Shown: piece after piece, positions 47,283 to 62,300 of the stretch
How the letters are laid out: the number at the start of each line of letters is the position of its first letter
Position numbering within the stretch: position 1 is the stretch's first letter
Assembly (NCBI RefSeq): GCF_964340395.1
Contig: NC_135557.1
Coordinates: 5,671,216 to 5,735,215 of the forward strand
Direction: 5' to 3'
Length of the DNA: 64,000 nt
Origin: Glandiceps talaboti
Lineage: Eukaryota; Hemichordata; Enteropneusta; Spengelidae
Notes under the pieces: model-generated
The model's input: the letters and a program-made list of their open reading frames with translations, nothing else
The model's database searches: none
What the model was told of the DNA's origin: nothing
Position numbers and translations under genes: made by a program

Positions 47283-47385
47283 CCTACTTCATAACTTATT
47301 TTTCAAACTTTTGATGCCTACTTCATAACTTATTTTTCAAACTTTTGATGCCTACTTCACAACTTATTTGTCAAACTTTTCATTT
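47283..47385. repeat. 34-bp tandem repeat, 3 units
   Basis: CCTACTTCATAACTTATTTT-type units start at 47283, 47317 and 47351, spaced exactly 34 bp. Confidence 0.93.
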
Positions 47386-47514
47386 CTCTTCTGTTTCAGA
47401 TAGAGTGGACAAGTACAATAAGATTTTGACATCAACATTTATTGCATATCAATATTGCTCTATACATTGACTGAATGGACATTACTATCCTCCACTGGAT
47501 ATAATAAATTGTGA

Positions 47515-47830
47515 CTTTTACAAGTTAGAAGTGAGACTTAGAAGTTAGAGTGATTGTACTTTAAATTTAAGAGAATTACATCAAACTTTATACAAACAAT
47601 TTATTAAGTAGATATTCTTAACCAGCATTGATAATAATAATAATCTAAATTTTACAAGTCAGAAGTGAGACTTAGAATGAATGAACTTTAAATTTAAGAG
47701 ATACATCAAACTTTATACAAATAATTTATTAAGTAACATAGATATTGATAACGACCACTATTGAAAATAATAATCTAAATTTTACAAGGTAGAAGTGAGA
47801 CTTAGACTGACTGTACTTAAAATACAAAAT
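47515..47830. repeat. ~131-bp tandem repeat, about 2.4 units
   Basis: TAGAAGTGAGACTTAGA-type motifs occur at about 47525, 47658 and 47790, with colinear flanks (ACATCAAACTTTATACAAA, TTTATTAAGTA, AATAATAATCTAAATTTTAC). Spacing is 133 and 131 bp. Confidence 0.9.
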
Positions 47831-47940
47831 ATATATTTTAATTCAAATTCAAATCTTATTTGTCAGGTCTCTTATATCTCAATATTTGACTGAATGTTTT
47901 GTTGAAGGGGTAACATTGAGGTGAAATCAGTCAGAGTTTC
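47831..47940. other. Short spacer
   Basis: No recognised feature. Confidence 0.4.
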
Positions 47941-47944
47941 CCCA

Positions 47945-48430
47945 TATTTGCACTGTATGGGTTCCAACCATAACAATGAAAGCTACTAGAGTTTCACCAT
48001 ACATTCATTGGGTTCCAACCATAACAATGAAAGCTAGCTACTAGAGTTTCACCATACATTCATTGGGTTGCAACCATAACAATGAAAGCTAGCTACTAGA
48101 GTTTCACCATACATTCATTGGGTTGCAACCATAACAATGAAAGCTACTAGAGTTTCACCATACATTCATTGGGTTCCAACCATAACAATGAAAGCTACTA
48201 GAGTTTCACCATACATTCATTGGGTTCCAACCATAACAATGAAAGCTACTAGAGTTTCACCATACATTCATTGGGTTCCAACCATAACAATGAAAGCTAC
48301 TAGAGTTTCACCATACATTCATTGGGTTCCAACCATAACAATGAAAGCTACTAGAGTTTCACCATACATTCATTGCAACCATAACAATGAAAGCTACTAG
48401 AGTTTCACTATACATTCAAGCTACTAGAGT
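47945..48430. repeat. 51-bp minisatellite (about 9 units)
   Basis: Units contain AGTTTCACCATACATTCATT, GGGTTCCAACCATAACAATG and AAAGCTACTAG. Early units are a few bases longer (an extra GCTA), and from 48137 the unit is exactly 51 bp. Because 51 is a multiple of 3 an 87-codon periodic frame results; there is no sign that it is translated. Confidence 0.97.
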
Positions 48431-48436
48431 TAAACC

Positions 48437-50052
48437 ATAGACACAGTAACAGACCAAGGGTAAATATAGTATTCTATAGATAATACACCATAGACACAGT
48501 AACAGACCAAAGGTAAATATAGTATACTATAGACAATACACCATAGACACAGTAACAGACCAAGGGTAAATATAGTATTCTATAGACAATACACCATAGA
48601 CACAGTAACAGACCAAAGGTAAATATAGTATACTATAGACAATACACCATAGACACAGTAACAGACCAAGGGTAAATATAGTATTCTATAGATAATACAC
48701 CATAGACACAGTAACAGACCAAAGGTAAATATAGTATACTATAGACAATACACCATAGACACAGTAACAGACCAAAGGTAAATATAGTATTCTATAGACA
48801 ATACACTATAGACACAGTAACAGACTAAGGGTTAAAATAGTATTCTATAGACAATGCACCATAGACACAGTAATAGACCAAAGGTAAATATAGTATTGTA
48901 TAGACAATACACCATAGACACAGTAACAGACCAAGGGTAAATATAGTATTCTATAGACAATATACCATAGACACAGTAAGAGACTAAAGGTAAATATAGT
49001 ATTGTATAGACAATACACCATAGACACAGTAACAGACCAAAGGTAAATATAGTATTCTATAGATAATACACCATAGACACAGTAACAGACCAAGGGTAAA
49101 TATAGTATTCTACCGGTATAGACAATACACCATAGACACAGTAATAGACCAAAGGTAAATATAGTATTCTATACACAATACACCATAGACACAGTAACAT
49201 TCCAAAGGTAAATATAGTATTCTATAGACAATACACCATAGACACAGTAACATTCCAAAGGTAAATATAGTATTCTATAGACAATACACCATAGACACAG
49301 TAATAGACCAAAGGTAAATATAGTATTGTATAGACAATACACCATAGACACAGTAACAGATCAAGGGTAAATATAGTATTCTATAGACAATACACCATAG
49401 ACACAGTAACAGTCCAAAGGTAAATATAGTATTCTATAGATAATACACCATAGACACAGTAACATTCCAAAGGTAAATATAGTATTCTTTAGACAATACA
49501 CCATAGACACAGTAACAGACTAAGGGTTAAAATAGTATTCTATAGACAATACACCATAGACACAGTAATAGACCAAGGGTAAATATAGTATTCTACCGGT
49601 ATAGACAATACACCATAGACACAGTAATAGACCAAAGGTAAATATAGTATTCTATACACAATACACCATAGACACAGTAACATTCCAAAGGTAAATATAG
49701 TATTCTATAGACAATACACCATAGACACAGTAACAGACCAAGGGTAAATATAGTATTTTATAGACAATACACCATAGACACAGTAACAGACCAAGGGTAA
49801 ATATAGAATTCTATAGACAATACACCATAGACACAGTAACAGACCAAAGGTAAATATAGTATTCTATAGACAATACACTATAGACACAGTAACAGACCAA
49901 AAGTAAATACAGTATTCTATAGACAATACACTATAGACACAGTAACAGACCAAAAGTAAATACAGTATTCTATAGACAATACACTATAGACACAGTAACA
50001 GACCAAGGGTAAATATAGTATTCTATAGATAATACACAATAGACACAGTAAC
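48437..50052. repeat. 53-bp minisatellite (about 30 units)
   Basis: Units contain CATAGACACAGTAACAGACC, AAAGGTAAATATAGTATTCT and ATAGACAATACAC. Starts at 48437, 48490 and 48543 fix the 53-bp period. Variants (ACATTCC for ACAGACC; an inserted ACCGGT at 49113 and 49594) recur together in blocks, showing that multi-unit segments were duplicated. Confidence 0.97.
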
Positions 50053-50370
50053 ATTGTGACAGTCTTCATTGGTTACCTGTACACATTGTGTACAAAATCT
50101 TGCTCATCAACAAACTACATGTATCACCATCCTATGTCACTGACCTGTTACCCGTACACAAGCCAATGCATGCTTTTCGTTCCAGCACTCAGTTTACACT
50201 TACCATCCCGCATGTTGCAGCTACTACATACGGAGATAGCGCTTTCTCCTTTGCCGGTCCTAAGTTAAGGAACTCTCTCCCAATTCACACTTATTAGGAG
50301 AGCTGTATCAATTGAAACATTCAGGTCACAACTAAAGACATACTTGTTTACAAACATTTACAACATATAG
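50053..50370 (+). pseudogene. LINE C-terminal fragment (CR1/L2-like)
   Basis: With frame changes at both ends the translation gives DSLHWLPV, then VYKILLINKLHVSPSYVTDL, then TYGDSAFSFAGPKLRNSLPI, then RRAVSIETFRSQLKTYLF and a stop at 50368-50370. 'LHWLPV..RI.YKI', 'P.YL.DLL', 'YG.RAFS..APKLWNSLP' and 'S...FKS.LKTYLF' are conserved in order at the C-terminal end of CR1/L2-group LINE proteins. This is therefore a frameshifted remnant of the last ~105 codons. It lies between two satellite arrays, and the 60-bp array starts at its stop codon. Confidence 0.85.
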
Positions 50371-53300
50371 TAGTAATATGACTGGTAAATTAGTAACCCT
50401 ACCCTAGTCATTATAAACACAGGACTACTATAAAAGTAATATGACTGGTAAATTAGTAATCCTACCCTAGTCATAAACATAGGACTACTATAGTAGTAAT
50501 ATGACTGGTAAATTAGTAACCACACCCTAGTCATAAATACAGGACTACTACATTAGTGATATCACTGGTAAATTAGTAATCCTACCCTAGTCATAAATAC
50601 AGGACTAATATAGTAGTGATATCACTGGTAAATTAGTAATCCTACCCTAGTCATCAATACAGGACTAATATAGTAGTGATATCACTGGTAAATTAGTAAC
50701 CCTACCTTAGTCATAAACACAGGACTACTACAGTAGTGATATCACTGGTAAATTAGTAACCCAACCCTAGTCATAAACACAGGACTACTACAGTAGTGAT
50801 ATCACTGGTAAATTAGTAATCCTACCCTAGTCATAAATACAGGACTACTACAGTAGTGATATCACTGGTAAATTAGTACCCCTACCCTAGTCATAAACAC
50901 AGGACTACTACAGTAGTGATATCACTGGTAAATTAGTAACCCTAACCTAGTCATAAACACAGGACTACTACAGTAGTGATATCACTGGTAAATTAGTAAT
51001 CCTACCCTAGTCATAAATACACGACTACTACATTAGTGATATCATTGGTAAATTAGTAACCCTACCGTAGTCATAAATACAGGACTACTACAGTAGTGAT
51101 ATCACTGGTAAATTAGTAACCCTACCCTAGTCATAAACACAGGACTACTACAGTAGTGATATCACTGGTAAATTAGTAACCCTACCCTAGTCATAAACAC
51201 AGGACTACTACAGTAGTGATATCATTGGTAAATTAGTAACCCTACCCTAGTCATAAATACAGAACTACTACAGTAGTGATATCACTGGTAAATTAGTAAC
51301 CCTACCCTAGTCATAAACACAGGACTACTACAGTAGTGATATCACTGGTAAATTAGTAACCCTACCCTAGTCATAAACACAGGACTACTACAGTAGTGAT
51401 ATCACTGGTAAATTAGTAACCCTACCCTAGTCATAAACACAGGACTACTACAGTAGTGATATCATTGGTAAATTAGTAACCCTACCCTAGTCATAAATAC
51501 AGAACTACTACAGTAGTGATATCACTGGTAAATTAGTAACCCTACCTTAGTCATAAACACAGGACTACTACAGTAGTGATATCACTGGTAAATTAGTAAC
51601 CCAACCCTAGTCATAAACACAGGACTACTACAGTAGTGAAATCACTGGTAAAATTAGTAATCCTACCCTGGTGATAAATACAGGACTACTACAGTAGTGA
51701 TATCACTGGTAAATTTATAGTACCCCTACCCTAGTCATAAATACAGGACTACTACAGTAGTGATATCACTGGTAAATTAGTAACCCTACCCTTGTCATAA
51801 ACACAGGACTACTACAGTAGTAATATCACTGGTAAATTAGTAACCCTACCCTTGTCATAAACACAGGACTACTACAGTAGTAATATCACTGGTAAATTAG
51901 TAACCCTACCCTTGTCATAAACACAGGACTACTACAGTAGTAATATCACTGGTAAATTAGTAACCCTACCCTGGCAAATTAGTAACCCTACCCTAGTCAT
52001 AAATACAGGACTACTACAGTAGTGATATCACTGGTAAATTAGTAATCCTACCCGTCATAAATACAGGACTACTACAGTAGTAATATCACTGGTAAATTAG
52101 TAACCCTACCCTTGTCATAAATGCTGGGACTACTATAGTAGTGATATCACTGGTAAATTAGTAATCCTACCCTAGTTATAAATACAGGACTACTACAGTA
52201 GTGATATCACTGGTAAATTAGTAATCCTACCCTAGTCATAAACACAGGACTACTACAGTAGTAATATGACTGGTAAATTAGTACCCCTACCCTAGTCATA
52301 AATACAGGAATACTACAGTAGTGATATCACTGGTAAATTAGTAATCCTACCAAGGTGATAAATACAGGACTACTATAGTATTGATATCACTGGTAAATTA
52401 GTAACCTTACCCTCAGTCATAAACACAGGACTACTACAGTAGTAATATCACTGGTAAATTAGTACCCCTACCCTAGTCATAAATACAGGACTACTACAGT
52501 AGTGATATCACTGGTAAATTAGTAACCCTACCCTAGTCATAAACACAGGACTACTACAGTAGTGATATCACTGGTAAATTAGTAACCCTACCCTAGTCAT
52601 AAACACAGGACTACTACAGTAGTGATATCACTGGTAAATTAGTAACCCTACCCTAGTCATAAACACAGGACTACTACATTAGTGATATCATTGGTAAATT
52701 AGTAACCCTACCCTAGTCATAAACACAGGACTACTACAGTAGTGATATCACTGGTAAATTAGTAACCCTACCCTAGTCATAAACACAGGACTACTACAGT
52801 AGTGATATCACTGGTAAATTAGTAACCCTACCCTAGTCATAAACACAGGACTACTACAGTAGTGATATCACTGGTAAATTAGTAACCCTACCCTAGTCAT
52901 AAACACAGGACTACTACAGTAGTGATATCACTGGTAAATTAGTAACCCTGCCCTAGTCATAAATACAGAACTACTACAGTAGTGATATCACTGGTAAATT
53001 AGTAACCCTACCTTAGTCATAAACACAGGACTACTACAGTAGTGATATCACTGGTAAATTAGTAACCCAACCCTAGTCATAAACACAGGACTACTACAGT
53101 AGTGATATCACTGGTAAATTAGTAATCCTACCCTAGTCATAAATACACGACTACTACAGTAGTGATATCACTGGTAAATTAGTAACCCTACCCTAGTCAT
53201 AAACACAGGACTACTACAGTAGTGATATCACTGGTAAATTAGTAACCCTACCCTAGTCATAAACACAGGACTACTATAGTAGTGATATCACTGGTAAATT

Positions 53301-56300
53301 AGTAACCCTACCCTAGTCATAAACACAGGACTACTACAGTAGTGATATCATTGGTAAATTAGTAACCCTACCCTAGTCATAAATACAGAACTACTACAGT
53401 AGTGATATCACTGGTAAATTAGTAACCCTACCTTAGTCATAAACACAGGACTACTACAGTAGTGATATCACTGGTAAATTAGTAACCCAACCCTAGTCAT
53501 AAACACAGGACTACTACAGTAGTGAAATCACTGGTAAAATTAGTAATCCTACCGTGGTGATAAATACAGGACTACTACAGTAGTGATATCACTGGTAAAT
53601 TAGTACCCCTACCCTAGTCATGAATACAGGACTACTACAGTAGTGAAATCACTGTTAAAATTAGTAATCCTACCGTGGTGATAAATACAGGACTACTACA
53701 GTAGTGATATCACTGGTAAATTAGTACCCCTACCCTAGTCATAAATACAGGACTACTACAGTAGTGATATCACTGGTAAATTAGTAACCCTACCCTGGTG
53801 ATAAATACAGGACTACTACAGTAGTGATATCACTGGTAAATTAGTAACCCTACCTTAGTCATAAACACAGGACTACTACAGTAGTGATATCACTGGTAAA
53901 TTAGTAACCCAACCCTAGTCATAAACACAGGACTACTACAGTAGTGATATCACTGGTAAATTAGTAATCCTACCCTAGTCATAAATACAGGACTACTACA
54001 GTAGTGATATCACTGGTAAATTAGTACCCCTACCCTAGTCATAAACACAGGACTACTACAGTAGTGATATCACTGGTAAATTAGTAACCCTAACCTAGTC
54101 ATAAACACAGGACTACTACAGTAGTGATATCACTGGTAAATTAGTAATCCTACCCTAGTCATAAATACACGACTACTACATTAGTGATATCATTGGTAAA
54201 TTAGTAACCCTACCCTAGTCATAAACACAGGACTACTACAGTAGTGATATCACTGGTAAATTAGTAATCCTACCCTAGTCATAAACACAGGACTACTACA
54301 GTAGTGATATCACTGGTAAATTAGTAACCCTACCCTAGTCATAAACACAGGACTACTACAGTAGTGATATCACTGGTAAATTAGTAACCCTACCCTAGTC
54401 ATAAACACAGGACTACTACAGTAGTGATATCCCTGGTAAATTAGTAACCCTACCCTAGTCATAAACACAGGACTACTACAGTAGTGATATCACTGGTAAA
54501 TTAGTAACCCTACCCTAGTCATAAACACAGGACTACTACAGTAGTGATATCATTGGTAAATTAGTAACCCTACCCTAGTCATAAATACAGAACTACTACA
54601 GTAGTGATATCACTGGTAAATTAGTAACCCTATCTTAGTCATAAACACAGGACTACTACAGTAGTGATATCACTGGTAAATTAGTAACCCAACCCTAGTC
54701 ATAAACACAGGACTACTACAGTAGTGAAATCACTGGTAAAATTAGTAATCCTACCCTGGTGATAAATACAGGACTACTACAGTAGTGATATCACTGGTAA
54801 ATTTATAGTACCCCTACCCTAGTCATAAATACAGGACTACTACAGTAGTGATATCACTGGTAAATTAGTAACCCTACCCTTGTCATAAACACAGGACTAC
54901 TACAGTAGTAATATCACTGGTAAATTAGTAACCCTACCCTTGTCATAAACACAGGACTACTACAGTAGTAATATCACTGGTAAATTAGTAACCCTACCCT
55001 GGCAAATTAGTAACCCTACCCTAGTCATAAATACAGGACTACTACAGTAGTGATATCACTGGTAAATTAGTAATCCTACCCGTCATAAATACAGGACTAC
55101 TACAGTAGTAATATCACTGGTAAATTAGTAACCCTACCCTTGTCATAAATGCTGGGACTACTATAGTAGTGATATCACTGGTAAATTAGTAACCCAACCG
55201 TAGTCATAAATACAGGACTACTACAATAGTGATATCACTGGTAAATTAGTAACCCTACCCTAGTCATAAATACAGTACTAATACAGCAGTGATATCACTG
55301 GTAAATTAGTAACCCTACCCTATAGTCATAAACACAGGACTACTACAGTAGTGATATCACTGGCAAATTAGTAACCCTACCCTAGTTATAAATACAGGAC
55401 TACTATAGTAGTGATATCACTGGTAAATTAGTAACCCTACCCTAGTCATAAATACAGGACTACTACAGTAGTGATATCACTGGTAAATTAGTAACCCTAC
55501 CCTAGTCATAAACACAGGACTACTACATTAGTGATATCACTGGTAAATTAGTAACCCTACCTTAGTCATAAACACAGGACTACTACAGTAGTGATATCAC
55601 TGGTAAATTAGTAACCCAACCCTAGTCATAAACACAGGACTACTACAGTAGTGATATCACTGGTAAATTAGTAATCCTACCCTAGTCATAAATACACGAC
55701 TACTACAGTAGTGATATCACTGGTAAATTAGTAACCCTACCCTAGTCATAAACACAGGACTACTACAGTAGTGATATCACTGGTAAATTAGTAACCCTAC
55801 CCTAGTCATAAACACAGGACTACTATAGTAGTGATATCACTGGTAAATTAGTAACCCTACCCTAGTCATAAACACAGGACTACTACAGTAGTGATATCAT
55901 TGGTAAATTAGTAACCCTACCCTAGTCATAAATACAGAACTACTACAGTAGTGATATCACTGGTAAATTAGTAACCCTACCTTAGTCATAAACACAGGAC
56001 TACTACAGTAGTGATATCACTGGTAAATTAGTAACCCAACCCTAGTCATAAACACAGGACTACTACAGTAGTGAAATCACTGGTAAAATTAGTAATCCTA
56101 CCGTGGTGATAAATACAGGACTACTACAGTAGTGATATCACTGGTAAATTAGTACCCCTACCCTAGTCATGAATACAGGACTACTACAGTAGTGAAATCA
56201 CTGTTAAAATTAGTAATCCTACCGTGGTGATAAATACAGGACTACTACAGTAGTGATATCACTGGTAAATTAGTACCCCTACCCTAGTCATAAATACAGG

Positions 56301-59300
56301 ACTACTACAGTAGTGATATCACTGGTAAATTAGTAACCCTACCCTGGTGATAAATACAGGACTACTACAGTAGTGATATCACTGGTAAATTAGTAACCCT
56401 ACCTTAGTCATAAACACAGGACTACTACAGTAGTGATATCACTGGTAAATTAGTAACCCAACCCTAGTCATAAACACAGGACTACTACAGTAGTGATATC
56501 ACTGGTAAATTAGTAATCCTACCCTAGTCATAAATACAGGACTACTACAGTAGTGATATCACTGGTAAATTAGTACCCCTACCCTAGTCATAAACACAGG
56601 ACTACTACAGTAGTGATATCACTGGTAAATTAGTAACCCTAACCTAGTCATAAACACAGGACTACTACAGTAGTGATATCACTGGTAAATTAGTAATCCT
56701 ACCCTAGTCATAAATACACGACTACTACATTAGTGATATCATTGGTAAATTAGTAACCCTACCCTAGTCATAAACACAGGACTACTACAGTAGTGATATC
56801 ACTGGTAAATTAGTAATCCTACCCTAGTCATAAACACAGGACTACTACAGTAGTGATATCACTGGTAAATTAGTAACCCTACCCTAGTCATAAACACAGG
56901 ACTACTACAGTAGTGATATCACTGGTAAATTAGTAACCCTACCCTAGTCATAAACACAGGACTACTACAGTAGTGATATCCCTGGTAAATTAGTAACCCT
57001 ACCCTAGTCATAAACACAGGACTACTACAGTAGTGATATCACTGGTAAATTAGTAACCCTACCCTAGTCATAAACACAGGACTACTACAGTAGTGATATC
57101 ATTGGTAAATTAGTAACCCTACCCTAGTCATAAATACAGAACTACTACAGTAGTGATATCACTGGTAAATTAGTAACCCTATCTTAGTCATAAACACAGG
57201 ACTACTACAGTAGTGATATCACTGGTAAATTAGTAACCCAACCCTAGTCATAAACACAGGACTACTACAGTAGTGAAATCACTGGTAAAATTAGTAATCC
57301 TACCCTGGTGATAAATACAGGACTACTACAGTAGTGATATCACTGGTAAATTTATAGTACCCCTACCCTAGTCATAAATACAGGACTACTACAGTAGTGA
57401 TATCACTGGTAAATTAGTAACCCTACCCTTGTCATAAACACAGGACTACTACAGTAGTAATATCACTGGTAAATTAGTAACCCTACCCTTGTCATAAACA
57501 CAGGACTACTACAGTAGTAATATCACTGGTAAATTAGTAACCCTACCCTGGCAAATTAGTAACCCTACCCTAGTCATAAATACAGGACTACTACAGTAGT
57601 GATATCACTGGTAAATTAGTAATCCTACCCGTCATAAATACAGGACTACTACAGTAGTAATATCACTGGTAAATTAGTAACCCTACCCTTGTCATAAATG
57701 CTGGGACTACTATAGTAGTGATATCACTGGTAAATTAGTAACCCAACCGTAGTCATAAATACAGGACTACTACAATAGTGATATCACTGGTAAATTAGTA
57801 ACCCTACCCTAGTCATAAATACAGTACTAATACAGCAGTGATATCACTGGTAAATTAGTAACCCTACCCTATAGTCATAAACACAGGACTACTACAGTAG
57901 TGATATCACTGGCAAATTAGTAACCCTACCCTAGTTATAAATACAGGACTACTATAGTAGTGATATCACTGGTAAATTAGTAACCCTACCCTAGTCATAA
58001 ATACAGGACTACTACAGTAGTGATATCACTGGTAAATTAGTAACCCTACCCTAGTCATAAACACAGGACTACTACATTAGTGATATCACTGGTAAATTAG
58101 TAATCCTACCCTAGTTATAAATACAGGACTACTACAGTAGTGATATCACTGGTAAATTAGTAATCCTACCCTAGTCATAAACACAGGACTACTACAGTAG
58201 TAATATGACTGGTAAATTAGTACCCCTACCCTAGTCATAAATACAGGAATACTACAGTAGTGATATCACTGGTAAATTAGTAATCCTACCAAGGTGATAA
58301 ATACAGGACTACTATAGTATTGATATCACTGGTAAATTAGTAACCTTACCCTCAGTCATAAACACGGGACTACTACAGTAGTAATATCACTGGTAAATTA
58401 GTACCCCTACCCTAGTCATAAATACAGGACTACTACAGTAGTGATAATCACTGGTAAATTAGTAACCCTACCCTAGTCATAAACACAGGACTACTACAGT
58501 AGTGATATCACTGGTAAATTAGTAACCCTACCCTAGTCATAAACACAGGACTACTACATTAGTGATATCATTGGTAAATTAGTAACCCTACCCTAGTCAT
58601 AAACACAGGACTACTACAGTAGTGATATCACTGGTAAATTAGTAACCCTACCCTAGTCATAAACACAGGACTACTACAGTAGTGATATCACTGGTAAATT
58701 AGTAACCCTACCCTAGTCATAAACACAGGACTACTACAGTAGTGATATCACTGGTAAATTAGTAACCCTACCCTAGTCATAAACACAGGACTACTACAGT
58801 AGTGATATCACTGGTAAATTAGTACCCCTACCCTAGTCATAAACACAGGACTACTACAGTAGTGATATCACTGGTAAATTAGTAACCCTAACCTAGTCAT
58901 AAACACAGGACTACTACAGTAGTGATATCACTGGTAAATTAGTAATCCTACCCTAGTCATAAATACACGACTACTACATTAGTGATATCATTGGTAAATT
59001 AGTAACCCTACCCTAGTCATAAACACAGGACTACTACAGTAGTGATATCACTGGTAAATTAGTAATCCTACCCTAGTCATAAACACAGGACTACTACAGT
59101 AGTGATATCACTGGTAAATTAGTAACCCTACCCTAGTCATAAACACAGGACTACTACAGTAGTGATATCACTGGTAAATTAGTAACCCTACCCTAGTCAT
59201 AAACACAGGACTACTACAGTAGTGATATCCCTGGTAAATTAGTAACCCTACCCTAGTCATAAACACAGGACTACTACAGTAGTGATATCACTGGTAAATT

Positions 59301-62300
59301 AGTAACCCTACCCTAGTCATAAACACAGGACTACTACAGTAGTGATATCATTGGTAAATTAGTAACCCTACCCTAGTCATAAATACAGAACTACTACAGT
59401 AGTGATATCACTGGTAAATTAGTAACCCTATCTTAGTCATAAACACAGGACTACTACAGTAGTGATATCACTGGTAAATTAGTAACCCAACCCTAGTCAT
59501 AAACACAGGACTACTACAGTAGTGAAATCACTGGTAAAATTAGTAATCCTACCCTGGTGATAAATACAGGACTACTACAGTAGTGATATCACTGGTAAAT
59601 TTATAGTACCCCTACCCTAGTCATAAATACAGGACTACTACAGTAGTGATATCACTGGTAAATTAGTAACCCTACCCTTGTCATAAACACAGGACTACTA
59701 CAGTAGTAATATCACTGGTAAATTAGTAACCCTACCCTTGTCATAAACACAGGACTACTACAGTAGTAATATCACTGGTAAATTAGTAACCCTACCCTGG
59801 CAAATTAGTAACCCTACCCTAGTCATAAATACAGGACTACTACAGTAGTGATATCACTGGTAAATTAGTAATCCTACCCGTCATAAATACAGGACTACTA
59901 CAGTAGTAATATCACTGGTAAATTAGTAACCCTACCCTTGTCATAAATGCTGGGACTACTATAGTAGTGATATCACTGGTAAATTAGTAACCCTACCCTA
60001 GTCATAAATACAGGACTACTACAGTAGTGATATCACTGGTAAATTAGTAACCCAACCGTAGTCATAAATACAGGACTACTACAATAGTGATATCACTGGT
60101 AAATTAGTAACCCTACCCTAGTCATAAATACAGTACTAATACAGCAGTGATATCACTGGTAAATTAGTAACCCTACCCTATAGTCATAAACACAGGACTA
60201 CTACAGTAGTGATATCACTGGCAAATTAGTAACCCTACCCTAGTTATAAATACAGGACTACTATAGTAGTGATATCACTGATAAATTAGTAACCCTACCC
60301 TAGTCATAAATACAGGACTACTACAGTAGTGATATCACTGGTAAATTAGTAACCCTACCCTAGTCATAAACACAGGACTACTACATTAGTGATATCACTG
60401 GTAAATTAGTAATCCTACCCTAGTTATAAATACAGGACTACTACAGTAGTGATATCACTGGTAAATTAGTAATCCTACCCTAGTCATAAACACAGGACTA
60501 CTACAGTAGTAATATGACTGGTAAATTAGTACCCCTACCCTAGTCATAAATACAGGAATACTACAGTAGTGATATCACTGGTAAATTAGTAATCCTACCA
60601 AGGTGATAAATACAGGACTACTATAGTATTGATATCACTGGTAAATTAGTAACCTTACCCTCAGTCATAAACACGGGACTACTACAGTAGTAATATCACT
60701 GGTAAATTAGTACCCCTACCCTAGTCATAAATACAGGACTACTACAGTAGTGATAATCACTGGTAAATTAGTAACCCTACCCTAGTCATAAACACAGGAC
60801 TACTACAGTAGTGATATCACTGGTAAATTAGTAACCCTACCCTAGTCATAAACACAGGACTACTACATTAGTGATATCATTGGTAAATTAGTAACCCTAC
60901 CCTAGTCATAAACACAGGACTACTACAGTAGTGATATCACTGGTAAATTAGTAACCCTACCCTAGTCATAAACACAGGACTACTACAGTAGTGATATCAC
61001 TGGTAAATTAGTAACCCTACCCTAGTCATAAACACAGGACTACTACAGTAGTGATATCACTGGTAAATTAGTAACCCTACCCTAGTCATAAACACAGGAC
61101 TACTACAGTAGTGATATCACTGGTAAATTAGTAACCCTGCCCTAGTCATAAATACAGAACTACTACAGTAGTGATATCACTGGTAAATTAGTAACCCTAC
61201 CTTAGTCATAAACACAGGACTAGTACAGTAGTGATATCACTGGTAAATTAGTAACCCAACCCTAGTCATAAACACAGGACTACTACAGTAGTGATATCAC
61301 TGGTAAATTAGTAATCCTACCCTAGTCATAAATACACGACTACTACAGTAGTGATATCACTGGTAAATTAGTAACCCTACCCTAGTCATAAACACAGGAC
61401 TACTACAGTAGTGACATCACTGGTAAATTAGTAACCCTACCCTAGTCATAAACACAGGACTACTATAGTAGTGATATCACTGGTAAATTAGTAACCCTAC
61501 CCTAGTCATAAACACAGGACTACTACAGTAGTGATATCATTGGTAAATTAGTAACCCTACCCTAGTCATAAATACAGAACTACTACAGTAGTGATATCAC
61601 TGGTAAATTAGTAACCCTACCTTAGTCATAAACACAGGACTACTACAGTAGTGATATCACTGGTAAATTAGTAACCCAACCCTAGTCATAAACACAGGAC
61701 TACTACAGTAGTGAAATCACTGGTAAAATTAGTAATCCTACCGTGGTGATAAATACAGGACTACTACAGTAGTGATATCACTGGTAAATTAGTACCCCTA
61801 CCCTAGTCATAAATACAGGACTACTACAGTAGTGATATCACTGGTAAATTAGTAACCCTACCCTGGTGATAAACACAGGACTACTACAGTAGTGATATCA
61901 CTGGTAAATTAGTAATCCTACCCTAGTCATAAATACACGACTACTACAGTAGTGATATCACTGGTAAATTAGTAACCCTACCCTAGTCATAAACACAGGA
62001 CTACTACAGTAGTGATATCACTGGTAAATTAGTAACCCTACCCTAGTCATAAACACAGGACTACTACAGTAGTGATATCACTGGTAAATTAGTAACCCTA
62101 CCCTAGTCATAAACACAGGACTACTACAGTAGTGATATCACTGGTAAATTAGTAACCCTACCCTAGTCATAAACACAGGACTACTACAGTAGTGATATCA
62201 CTGGTAAATTAGTAACCCTGCCCTAGTCATAAATACAGAACTACTACAGTAGTGATATCACTGGTAAATTAGTAACCCTACCTTAGTCATAAACACAGGA

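Noticed and set aside
48137-48400. 17-residue periodic frame MKATRVSPYIHWVPTIT
   Set aside because: Arises because the minisatellite unit is 51 bp. No start context, promoter or flanking coding sequence.
48845-49351. Minus-strand frames with YCLYNTIFTF-type repeats
   Set aside because: Translation of the 53-bp minisatellite, in which three units equal 53 codons.
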